Shown piece after piece: positions 33,281-42,431 of a stretch of DNA of 64,000 bases. The position numbers and the translations under genes are program-made. Source of the stretch: Wolfiporia cocos (taxonomy: Eukaryota > Basidiomycota > Agaricomycetes > Polyporales > Phaeolaceae); NCBI GenBank assembly GCA_029448655.1, contig JACCLO010000010.1:124001-188000 (forward strand), written 5' to 3'. Positions within the stretch are counted from its first letter, which is position 1, and the number at the start of each line of letters is the position of its first letter. The notes under the pieces were generated by a model that worked only from the letters and a program-made list of their open reading frames with translations, made no database searches and was not told the origin of the DNA.

Positions 33281-33591
33281 TGTGACGCTGGCGATCCCTA
33301 ATAGGGAAATCGTTTGCGACACAAGGTCAGAACGCACTCAAGAAGACACAGGTTATAAGACTGCGATTTCTAGCTCGAGAACGCTGCCCCTTCCGTACGA
33401 GTACAGCGTCCTTTTATACAACAGAGTACATAAGTTTTCCAGGCCCAGGACCCAGCGGAAACAGGTACCGTAAAAGGTCGAGGCGAGGCGAGACTGTAAG
33501 TACCGCGTTGAGGTGGAGTAAGTCCATATCGGGAAACAAAGGATTAGCAGGATAAGACGAAACGGGGAAAGGATGTGCCGTATCCGTCACA
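33281..33591 (-). repeat. 5' LTR of F6 (311 bp)
   Basis: Apparently identical to the LTR at 23837. Gag begins 119 nt inside it. Confidence 0.93.
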
Positions 33592-33642
33592 CGGGCCTTT
33601 GCGCGCCCCGCCTGCGCTCGTCTTTTATTTCCGCCGACCATC

Positions 33643-34566
33643 ATGGACAAGACCGCCTCCATCATCATCGCTGCCCTCGACGCGGGCAAGCTTCCCACCC
33701 ACCAGCAGATCTCACCAACGAGCTCGGCGTGAGGAGGCGCAAGGCAGATGAGGACCCGGAGGGCGATGACGCGCGCGTCAAGTTCGAGAAGACGGTGGAC
33801 TCGACCAAGGAGGTCGGCTCCAAGGCCATCGGTGTCGGCCAGGCTGCGACCGCCGCGACCGAAGAGACGGCGAGCTGTGCCGGCACGCGTCTTCAGGACA
33901 CCTTCTACATGGTACGCCGCGAACGCCGACTGTATGCGCTGGCGTGCTCACTGTATGCTAGGTGTGCGACCGCACACAGGACGACGCGGACTGCCACAAG
34001 GCGATCGACACGCTCTTCGACCTCGCACACAAGTGGGTGCACCGCTCGCTCGACTCTACGGGCGACGTGAACTGCGCCACCTCCCTCGACGCGTTCGTCA
34101 ACGACCCGATGCCCGAGAAGCACCTCATCACTGGCATCCGCGGCCTCCGCGCAGTGCTGGAACGCATTGCGGGTCGCTCGACGACGTGTTCGGCTTGCTG
34201 CGCGTCTGCGGCGTCGACATTCAGCAGGACGACGACCTGCGCGGGCGGTTCGACTCGTTCCTCGCGCACCTCTGCAAGTGCGTCGACGAGCGCGGGTACG
34301 TGCGCTCCAAGGAGGCGAAGGAGAAGGGCGACAGCCTGCGGAAGGAGTGGAAGGAACTGCTCGACGCGGACTCGGAGAAGGGCCAGAAGTGGAAGGCGGA
34401 CGTTGGCAAGCTTAAGGAGGAGGGGCGCGAGTTCCGGCGCGCGATCGACCGCGACAAGGACCTGCGGACGCACGCCAAGCTGGGCGATGATCTCGAGGAC
34501 AGCATGCTCGCTGGGGCGGTGCGAGACGCGTCGGTAGCGGCGCCTCCCCATGGAACACGTTCTTAG
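33643..34566 (+). pseudogene. HAM1-like N-terminal domain protein, broken remnant
   Basis: The ATG at 33643 (MDKTASIIIAALDAGKLP) is followed by a deletion and frame change before DEDPEGDDARVKFEK, then GSKAIGVGQAATAATEE. An intron-like gap of about 50 nt lies at 33911-33961. The next frame reads CDRTQDDADCHKAIDTLFDL, and a further one-base shift near 34168 leads into SLDDVFGLLRVCGVDIQQD and a Lys/Glu-rich helical region to the stop at 34566. The pattern recalls the fungal HAM1-like N-terminal family, whose members are much longer. Truncation and two frameshifts argue for a pseudogene. The family assignment is from memory of the motif order. Confidence 0.5.
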
Positions 34567-34913
34567 GCAGTGTCGGCGGGGGCGATGGCGGCGGCATCTT
34601 CAGTACTGTCGTCGTCCGTTGTCGCGGAGGCAGGCGGCAACTTCGCCGTGCGTCCCGCTCAAGTGGTACTTGCTGCCGTCTCCCGTTGGTGATCGGCCTT
34701 CCAACGGCACATGCATCCGTCCATCCTCCCTCGCCGTATCGGCGATGCCGGGCAGTGAAGTGTCAGCGAAGACCATTTTGGTGCCGATGAGCGCACCCAC
34801 CGCGCCCCATCTCGCTCGGGAGCTCCCGTTACCCGTTACAAGGACCCCGCCACGCCGCCTCAGAGCACCTCTCGTAGCAGGCACCGTGCATCATCTCCGG
34901 TACATCAGCTGAA
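34567..34913. other. Spacer between two gene remnants
   Basis: GC-rich, no frame resembling either neighbour could be confirmed. It may be the decayed end of the HAM1-like gene. Confidence 0.35.
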
Positions 34914-35441
34914 CATCGGATACCACAGGTGGTACCGTCCCGAGACAAAGAAGGCTCGTCTTGAGGCGACGGCCAAGGCTACTGCTGAGGAAAAGGCCCA
35001 ACTCAAGGACTCCAAGAAGCCTCTCTTCGTCAACAAGGTCTTAACCACACCGTCGCCCTCATCGAGGCGAAGAAGGCATCGCTTGTCGTCATCGCGCACG
35101 ATGTCGACCCCATTGAGCTCGTCGCCTTCATTCCCGCGCTCTGCCGCAAGATGGGTGTCCCCTACGCCATTGTCAAGGGCAAGGCCCTCCTCAGCATGGC
35201 CGTCCACGGGAAGACCAGCGCCGTCTAGGATGCCAGGTCCGAGGACTAGCGCGAGCTCGCGACCCTTGTCAGCGCCACTAAGGCCAACTTGTATTTCGTT
35301 TAATGCTGTTCTCATAGCCTGCCTCCTCATGTTTTCTACAGCACCGACAAGTACGAGGAGCACTGCCGCCAGTGGGGTGGAGGTGTCCGTGGTAACAAGT
35401 CGACTCAGATGCTCCGAAAGCGTGCCAAGGCTGCTGGCTAG
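34914..35441 (+). pseudogene. 60S ribosomal protein eL8 (L7a) pseudogene, 5'-truncated
   Basis: Recognisable conserved pieces are [55 protein letters not shown] and RELATLVSATKAN. After an intron-like GT...AG gap (about 35300-35344) come [19 protein letters not shown] and [10 protein letters not shown]. The N-terminal third is absent. There is a frameshift near 35040, and two TAG codons lie at about 35226 and 35248, the second where the family has Gln (CAG to TAG). The retained intron means it is a decayed genomic copy, not a processed one. Confidence 0.85.
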
Positions 35442-35814
35442 GCGCTCTCGACCGTGAACGCTTCCAAGCTCTAAGCGGCTGAGCCTCGTGTATATTAAGA
35501 CGGCTGTCAAGAGGTGATATATTTGTCCTTGCTATGTATGTATCATCCTACGGTACCATCACATGCTGTATGCTACATATGCAGTTAAGGTGCTCTGCCT
35601 TGTGCTACATCTCTGTATGATGGAGTCTCTTGATGGGTCGGAAGATCAAAGCCGGAACAACATCTCAGGTTCAGAGTATCCATAAAGTAAGGGGAGCTCG
35701 CGCCGTAGGCGCTCGCGTGCCGCTAGCGTGTCGCTCGCGTGTCGCTCGCGTTTTGCGCACATGGACGCCACGTTTGCCGCGTGGCGTCCATGCGCGTCGT
35801 TGATCCTCCTCCCA

Positions 35815-36266
35815 CGAGTTTAATCACCCGCGGCTTTGCCACGGATGTCAATTGTCATTTAAGTATGATAACTAATAGAATAAGGGAAAAACATATTGTA
35901 TGGCAATGCGAGTCCACCCATGTGATCACCCTGCTGCACCTCGCTCAGCCACTTCCGACACCTCGCTGATGCTCGGTGTCGTCATCGCTTTGCTTGTGGT
36001 GCCTCATAAGCCTCCCGGTTACTCTTAAATTTTCTAACAGGTATCTACAGTATAGGCCATTTACGTTACAACATCCCCGTGGCGCAGCACAGGGAGGACG
36101 CGCGAAACACGGTCGAAAGGACTTGACTTGAACGCCGCACGCGCGTTGTAGGCACCGTCCGTGGGAAATGGCACGGGGGTGGTGGCGCGCGCCCTACGGG
36201 CCAATGAACGCACGGTTGCCACGCGAGAACCACATGGTTTTCTTCCACGGCCCTTTAGTACTTAGA
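35815..36266 (-). mobile_element. Inverted Helitron (452 bp) inside H1, with CTCG 3' end
   Basis: On the minus strand it starts TCTAAGTACTAAAGGGCC at 36266 and ends in a hairpin plus TTTAATC-type tail and CTCG at 35815. H4 carries the uninterrupted site (CTTCCCATTAGATAGGG near 60785), which shows insertion exactly between A and T. Confidence 0.75.
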
Positions 36267-36350
36267 TTAGATAGGGCGCCTGCCGTCCGCGGAGTTGGCC
36301 GATGGATTCCCACGCCCGGCGCCTGCAAGGTGCGCGCGCTGTTCCTGCCC

Positions 36351-36738
36351 CGCACCACAGGGATTCGTGCCCCATGCCACGGGGATTCGTGCCCCATCCC
36401 ACAGGGATTCGTGCCCCATGCCACGGGGATTCGTGCCCCACACCACGGGGATTCGTGGCCCATTCCATGGGGGTTTGTGGCCCATGCCACAGGGATTTGT
36501 GTCCTGTGGCATGGGGATTTTGTAATGTAAATACCCCACACCACGGGGATTTGTACCCCGTGCCACGGGGATTCGTGCCCTACACCACGGGGATTTTTGG
36601 CCCATGCCATGGGGGTTTGTGCCCCATGCCACGGGGATTCGTGCCCCATGCCACAGGGATTTTGTAATATAAATACTCCACACCACAGGGGTCTGTACCC
36701 TGTGCCACAGGTATTTGCACCCTAATGCCACAGGGGTG
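36351..36738 (+). repeat. 22-bp minisatellite in H1
   Basis: Tandem, imperfect copies of CCACGGGGATTCGTGCCCC plus three variable bases, interspersed with GATTTTGTAATGTAAATAC. Long open frames here are an artefact of the repeat. Confidence 0.85.
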
Positions 36739-36906
36739 AATTCCCACACCCAGAGCCTGCAAGGCATGCGTGTCAGTTACAGATTCTACAAGCAAAGCGA
36801 CAATGATACCGAGCATCAGCGAGGTGGAGGAGTGGCTGAGTAGGCAGAGGCTAAAATATATTCCTAAGACATAACATTTGTGGCGAAGCCACAGGTAATT
36901 AAGCTA

Positions 36907-37203
36907 TCTGAACTATAATGGGAGCTCGCGCCGTAGGCGCTCGCGTGCAGCTAGCGTGTCGCTCGCGTGTCGCTCGCGTTTTGCGCACATGGCGAGCACG
37001 TTTGCCGCGTGGCGGCGCCTGTAGGGCGCCCATCGAGTGCGCGCCAGCGCCTGCAAGGCGCGCGTGCCGGTTGCAAAGGTGTTACAAGCGAAGCGACGAT
37101 GAGGCCGAGCGTTAGCGAGGTGGAGGAGTGGCTGAGCGGGCAGAGATAAGCAATACAAGTTCTAATAACAAAATTGTGGCGAAGCCACAGGTAATTAAGC
37201 TAG
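36907..37203 (+). mobile_element. Short non-autonomous Helitron H2 (297 bp)
   Basis: 5' end TCTGAACTATAATGGGAGC, 3' hairpin TGTGGCGAAGCCACA then GGTAATTAAGCTAG. It equals H1/H4 without the minisatellite. Confidence 0.75.
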
Positions 37204-37270
37204 TCTAAAAGTAATGGGGGCTCGCGTGGGAGGCGTCGCGTGTCGCTCGCGTTTTGCGCACCTGGCGTCC

Positions 37271-37889
37271 TAACACAAGATAACACTTACTTGTTATGTT
37301 CTTGGTATTTGCTGGTTAGGCAAGGGATAAGCAGTTGTTAAGCAGGATACGTTGAGTGGTTAACTCGTAGTATGAATGCAATGAATAGAACTGAGGCAAT
37401 AGCGCTCAGCAAGTCCAGTATATATACATGATAAATAAGACCCCTAACAGTCTTATTAGATAATACTAATGTCCGTATTCGTATGTACCAGTCCCCAGAT
37501 ACCTAAGTACTTAGTAATATACGATAAATACATATGCCGATCAAAACCGGGATATAGGAAGGCGGCGTAAGCCGCACGAATGGCGTTTTGCGCTCTTGTC
37601 ATTACAAAGACGGGGCGTGACCAAAGCCCGGTCCGCTGACGTTTATACGCTGACTGCTTCCGGACGGAATGTCCGATTGGCTAGAACTAGACATGTGACT
37701 GATGGTAACTACTAGTGATAAGATAAGACCGTCGTTACGGGAGATAACGCGGCCATCATTCGGCACGTATGTAACCATTAATTTATGAACCAGATAAGCT
37801 AGTTATTGGTCTAGAAAGTCGTAGATAATTCGTAGAATTGCCGGAAAAATAGTAAGAAATATAGGGAAACTAGGAGAATTCTTGTGACA
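37271..37889 (-). repeat. LTR A, 3' LTR of F1 copy 2
   Basis: 619 bp. Same variants as LTR C at 48141. Confidence 0.93.
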
Positions 37890-37979
37890 TTACCCCCCCC
37901 TTAGATTTCAACGACCCCGTTGAGAGTAGAAGTTGTGCTAGAGCCCATTGAAGGGTTAGTCTTTACGATTTTTCCACTT

Positions 37980-40900
37980 TTATCGTCCTGTCGATCCAAA
38001 ACCTTGTGTACCGCGCTTGGTTGGCTTGTTGAACTGCTCGTTGTAGGGCCCACTTCCATGTAGGTGAGGTCGAATGTCTTTCTCGAACTTCTCCTTGGTC
38101 ATGGATTCCTGTATTTCGGGCGTGATCGCTACTTCGCAGATTAGCTGGGCAATTCTGTCGCCTTTCTTTACTTGGTACGGGTCTCCAGTGAGGTTCATCA
38201 ACATGACAAAGACTTCTCCGCGGTAGTCGTGGTCTATTACACCTGCGAGGACATCGATGCCCTTCTTCGCAAGTCCAGACCTTGGCGCTATCCGACCGTA
38301 TGTCCCGTAAGGAACTTTGATACGAATATCGGTGGGGACCGAGGCGGATTTCCATGAATTAATTAGGATATCCTGCGCGGCGTATAGATCATAGCCGATC
38401 GCATCGGTTGTTCCCCTGGTCGGTAGTTTGCCGTTGACTCCTACTTCGATTTCCAAGTCTTCGTTGAACTCAACATCGGAATGTACCCATTGCCCTGTAA
38501 AGGGGTCGCGCTTGTAGTACACTTTCGGTTGTGTGGGGTCGACATCGTCTCGATATTGGGGCCAGTCATCGGGCCAGACACATGTGTCCGAATCCCAATC
38601 TGGTGAGTCAGGGTCGAAAACGGCTATTGTTTGCCGTGTTCCGCCGAGTCTAGTTGATCGACGAAGGGGTTGATTTGGGTCAGTACTAAGGGCTGAATAT
38701 TTTGCCTTGTACTCGTCCAGTATCTCCTTAGCGTTAGCCAGGTGTTCCTCGATTTCCCACGTATCCTCCGCAGGTCCGGTGCCTTTCCAATGGATAAGGT
38801 ATTCCCACCGGCCGCGTCGGTTACGATGGTCGAGAATGGCTTCCACTTCCCATTCTTCCGGGTCTTCCATTTCCATTGGCTTGTCAGCCGCTGGAGGATG
38901 ACTTTTCTGACCTTCGATGGTTGATTCCTTGTACATGACCAATTTTGAAGCATGGAACACAGGGTGGTAAGCCCTATATTGCGCGTCCATGTATACTTTG
39001 AACGTTACCGGTCCCAATTTCTCCGTGATTCGGAATGGGCCGATGTATCGTGGGGCTAGACTCCTTTCTGTGTCTTGCCAACTTCGTACGTCCACGAGTA
39101 CTTTGTCGCCTACTTTGAAGGGGACGACTTGCTTCTTTTGGTCATAGTACCAGGACCATCTTTCGGCTGCAATTTTCATTGCCGCCTTAGCTTTCTCTTG
39201 TGCAGAGAACCGTGTGTTCGCAATTTCTACTAAGTCTTTGTTTCGGCTTGGTTCGAAACTGCTTGGTCCTGCAATAGGATGACGACCTAATTCCACCAGG
39301 AACGGGGATTCCTTGGTAGTTTCGCTAGCTGCATTATTGTACGCAAATTCCGCTGTTGGCAGGAACTCCGACCAGTTATCTTTTTGGTACGTGTTAATGT
39401 AGCACCGTAGATACTGTTCGAGTATTTGGTTCACTCGTTCGGTTTGTCCATCTGCCTGCGGATGGTACGCAGTAGTCATTGACCTTTGAATTCCCAGCAG
39501 GGTACACCATTCACCAAATAGTTTTGAGGCGAATTGTGTCCCTCTGTCCGATACTATCTGTTTCGGCAACCCATGTAAGGGGTACACCTTTTGATAGAGT
39601 ATCGTAGCTAGGTCTTTCGTTGAGAAGGTGTTTTCTATAGGGAAAAACCTTGCTCTTTTGGTCAACCGATCCACTACGACCATGATTGCATCATGCATTC
39701 CCGATGGGGGTAGCTGAGTAATCAGGTCTATTGTCACCACTTCCCACGGGCCTGACGGCACCGGTAGGGGTTGCAGGGGGCCGTACGGCTTCTGCGGGTG
39801 GTTCTTCATACGTTGGCATGTGTCACATCCGTCTACGTATTTTTTGACGTAAACGAACATTCCGGGCCACCAATAGTTGCGGCTTAGCAATTCGTACGTT
39901 TTGTAGCGTCCGAAATGCCCAGCTGACTTGTGATCGTGATGATGCTCGACCACTTGCCGTCTGATATCCGCTGGTGTAGCTGGAACGTAGACTTTGCCTC
40001 TTCGGAGGAGTAACCCTCCTTCGTAGTTCCATTCTGATAGGTCTTTTTTGAATTCACGAGGGCCGGATGAGAGCAGCTCCTTGTAGTCTTTTGTGACCTT
40101 GTCGTCTAGCAACGCTTTGCGAATCTCTCGGAGTATCGATTCGTCTTCCGATTGTGGGGCAGCATGGGAGGTGTCAAGAGCCATTGCCATGTACTCTTGC
40201 TCGAACCACTCAGGTTTCAGAAGAACCTGATCGCGATTATCGAGATCCACCCCCTCCTCATGGTCTGGCCGCCTGGACAGAGGATCCGCGGTTAGCATTG
40301 TTTTGCCGGGTTTGTGCTTCATTTGGAAGTTGAAGCGTGAGAGGTACAGTGCCCAACGGGCTTGTCGTCTCGTCAGTTTTTGCGCCGTTTTGAAATAAGT
40401 CAGGTTCAGATGATCCGACCATATCTCAAATTTTTCAGGGTGTCCCTCTAGGTAGTGTCGCCACTCCTCTAGAGCCCTGATGACAGCCAACATTTCCTTG
40501 TCGTAGATCTCGTAGTTCCTTTCCGGGGCACTTAGCGACTTGCTATAGTACGCCACGGGGTGGAATTTTTTATCCGTAGGATCTAACTGAGATAGTACTG
40601 CTCCGGTAGCGAAGTCTGATGCATCTGTTTCTACGCGGAATGGCTGATCGTGCGACGGAATTCGAAGCACGGGCGCTTTGGTAAATGCTTCCTTTAGGGT
40701 TTGGAAGGCATTTTCCTGCTCGGCGTCCCAATGCCAAGCTTCTGACTTTTTGGTCAGCATGGTGAGTGGTTTGGCTATTTTTGAGAAGCCTTCTATGAAT
40801 CGCCTGTAGAAATTGGCGAATCCAAGGAAAGCTTGAACCTCTTTGACCTTGGTAGGTCTGGGCCAGTCCTGAACTCCGGCGTACTTCTTCGGATCCATCA

Positions 40901-42407
40901 TGATGTTACCGTCGGAAATGATCATTCCTAGGTATTCGATGGAAGACTGTTCGAAAAAGCACTTTTCGGGCTTCGCATACAAGTCCGAGTCCTTCAAGGT
41001 TTGAAGAACCCCTTTGGTAAGTCGCCGATGTTCCTCCATATCATTCCCGAAAATCAAGATGTCGTCTAGGTAGACAACCACCTTGCCGGTCCGAATGAAC
41101 GGTGCGAGGATAGAATTCATCATCGCTTGGAACGTTGCGGGGGCATTGCAGAAACCGAAATACATTACCGTTGCCTCGTATAGTCCACGGTGTGTAATAA
41201 ACGCCGTCTTCCATTCATCACCTTCCTTGATGCGGACATTGTTATATCCCCATCTAAGGTCGATTTTGGTGAAGATGGTCGCATGGGACAATTGATCGAT
41301 GAGATCATCGATCCGAGGTATCGGATAACGATTTTTTACGGTTATTTCATTTAGCCTCCTGTAATCGACAACCATCCTCAGTCCTCCGTCCTTTTTGTGG
41401 ACGAAGAAGACCGGGGATGCCATTGGACTTTCGGATGGTTGAATGTAACCCTTCCGTAGTTCGGTGTCTATCCACTCATCCAAGCTATTACGCTCTTGGG
41501 GAGACATTTTGTATGGTTTTACCGGGGGAGGAAGCTGCGCATCTGGTTCAAGCACTATGGCGTGATCCCAGGGCTTCCGTTCCGGCATCCTCTCTGACGC
41601 CTTTTGTGAGAACACCGTTGGCCCATACTCTTGGTATTGTTCGGGCACTAACGATCGCCATTTTTCAATGTCAATCGGTGGTGTGTTTTCTTCACGGTCG
41701 TCTGCTTCGTCGAGGTCTTTGTCAAGTACCTCGGCTACCAACTGTGTCAGCAGGTTCATTTCCTCGTCGTCAAGGGTTGCCACCCAAGCGATCAAAGGGT
41801 TTTCGGGGTCCTCCTCTCCTAATATGTCCACGGGAGTGTCCCAAATCGAATTTACTTCGATGATTTCCTTTTCTGGGAGTTCAACTGATTCCTCCTCAGA
41901 AGGGCGGTTACCCTTTTTTCTGGCGTAGGGTCGGTCGTGTGTACAGCGTGCATATTCCATTTCTCCTTTCCTCCAATCAAAGGTAGGATTGTGGAGACGC
42001 AACCAGTCATAGCCAAGGATTAAGTCTGGTTCTAGGTGCATGACCGTCAGACCTATTTTTTCCTTGTGTGTGCCACGTTGCATGAATGCTTTTACTGATT
42101 GCGTTAAGCGGCCGGCGACGTTTTCTGTTCCGTCTGCGTTTGTAACCGTAATGGGAAACGCTAGTTTGTCGGTGACCAGCTTATGTTTATCGACCAATCG
42201 TTGTGATATGACCGATATGGTTGCACCGCTGTCGATTAAAGCCAGAGCCTGCACTTTTTGCCCATATACCCAGAGTGTTACTTCGACACGGAATGATCGA
42301 GCGAAGTCGCGCGCATCGTTGCCAAAAATGTGGTACATTGACTCGAATACACTCTTTACAGCGGGTACGGGACTAAAACTACATGGGAGCACAAGTGGGC
42401 AGGTCAT
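37980..42407 (-). CDS. Pol of F1 copy 2 (1475 aa, intact)
   Basis: Same domain order as copy 1: protease, RT with YLDD, RNase H, integrase, chromodomain, dUTPase with all five motifs. I count only about half a dozen amino-acid differences, for example YIQPSE for YIRPSE and KDIRPH for KEIRPH. The ATG at 42407 overlaps the gag TGA. Confidence 0.93.
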   Translation of the reverse strand: MTCPLVLPCSFSPVPAVKSVFESMYHIFGNDARDFARSFRVEVTLWVYGQKVQALALIDSGATISVISQRLVDKHKLVTDKLAFPITVTNADGTENVAGRLTQSVKAFMQRGTHKEKIGLTVMHLEPDLILGYDWLRLHNPTFDWRKGEMEYARCTHDRPYARKKGNRPSEEESVELPEKEIIEVNSIWDTPVDILGEEDPENPLIAWVATLDDEEMNLLTQLVAEVLDKDLDEADDREENTPPIDIEKWRSLVPEQYQEYGPTVFSQKASERMPERKPWDHAIVLEPDAQLPPPVKPYKMSPQERNSLDEWIDTELRKGYIQPSESPMASPVFFVHKKDGGLRMVVDYRRLNEITVKNRYPIPRIDDLIDQLSHATIFTKIDLRWGYNNVRIKEGDEWKTAFITHRGLYEATVMYFGFCNAPATFQAMMNSILAPFIRTGKVVVYLDDILIFGNDMEEHRRLTKGVLQTLKDSDLYAKPEKCFFEQSSIEYLGMIISDGNIMMDPKKYAGVQDWPRPTKVKEVQAFLGFANFYRRFIEGFSKIAKPLTMLTKKSEAWHWDAEQENAFQTLKEAFTKAPVLRIPSHDQPFRVETDASDFATGAVLSQLDPTDKKFHPVAYYSKSLSAPERNYEIYDKEMLAVIRALEEWRHYLEGHPEKFEIWSDHLNLTYFKTAQKLTRRQARWALYLSRFNFQMKHKPGKTMLTADPLSRRPDHEEGVDLDNRDQVLLKPEWFEQEYMAMALDTSHAAPQSEDESILREIRKALLDDKVTKDYKELLSSGPREFKKDLSEWNYEGGLLLRRGKVYVPATPADIRRQVVEHHHDHKSAGHFGRYKTYELLSRNYWWPGMFVYVKKYVDGCDTCQRMKNHPQKPYGPLQPLPVPSGPWEVVTIDLITQLPPSGMHDAIMVVVDRLTKRARFFPIENTFSTKDLATILYQKVYPLHGLPKQIVSDRGTQFASKLFGEWCTLLGIQRSMTTAYHPQADGQTERVNQILEQYLRCYINTYQKDNWSEFLPTAEFAYNNAASETTKESPFLVELGRHPIAGPSSFEPSRNKDLVEIANTRFSAQEKAKAAMKIAAERWSWYYDQKKQVVPFKVGDKVLVDVRSWQDTERSLAPRYIGPFRITEKLGPVTFKVYMDAQYRAYHPVFHASKLVMYKESTIEGQKSHPPAADKPMEMEDPEEWEVEAILDHRNRRGRWEYLIHWKGTGPAEDTWEIEEHLANAKEILDEYKAKYSALSTDPNQPLRRSTRLGGTRQTIAVFDPDSPDWDSDTCVWPDDWPQYRDDVDPTQPKVYYKRDPFTGQWVHSDVEFNEDLEIEVGVNGKLPTRGTTDAIGYDLYAAQDILINSWKSASVPTDIRIKVPYGTYGRIAPRSGLAKKGIDVLAGVIDHDYRGEVFVMLMNLTGDPYQVKKGDRIAQLICEVAITPEIQESMTKEKFEKDIRPHLHGSGPYNEQFNKPTKRGTQGFGSTGR

Positions 42408-42431
42408 CACATGTGCTCGGTGGGAAAACCC
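42387..42431 (-). promoter_or_regulatory. Frameshift cassette of F1 copy 2
   Basis: GGGTTTT (42431-42425), 6-nt spacer and the 32-nt hairpin (42418-42387) are identical to copy 1. Confidence 0.7.

Larger units (their letters stand above)
23837..33591 (-). mobile_element. Ty3/gypsy element F6, minus strand (TSD CGGGC), with two nested solo LTRs
   Basis: The 311-bp LTRs at 23837-24147 and 33281-33591 appear identical by eye. Exact CGGGC duplications flank them (23832-23836, 33592-33596). The interior codes for gag, protease, RT, RNase H and integrase, but the integrase part is cut by solo LTRs at 26118-26490 and 26707-27362, and a frame change lies near 27960-28220. It landed between the Crinkler-like gene and the HAM1-like remnant. 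No self-primer match to its own LTR was found, unlike F1, X and Y. Confidence 0.92.
35679..36906 (+). mobile_element. Non-autonomous Helitron H1 with an inverted Helitron inside
   Basis: The 5' end is TCCATAAAGTAAGGGGAGC. The 3' hairpin TGTGGCGAAGCCACA precedes GGTAATTAAGCTA. The interior has CG-rich GCTCGCGTGTC repeats, the inverted unit at 35815-36266 and a minisatellite. No coding gene. Confidence 0.75.

Noticed and set aside
33281..33591. Self-primer site for F6
   Set aside because: The bases next to its 5' LTR (GTTTTTCACAGCC) have no complement near the F6 TATA box, so the mechanism was not extended to this family.
36194..36767. Long open frames with GTNPCGMGHESPW-type repeats, also at 50031-50872 and 60685-61359
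   Set aside because: They follow the 22-bp minisatellite on both strands and in several frames. No start context, no domain, and they shift with the repeat.
37110..37146. A-box-like TGGCTGAGCGGG in the Helitron tails
   Set aside because: It matches the Pol III A-box consensus but no B box follows within 100 nt in any of the units.
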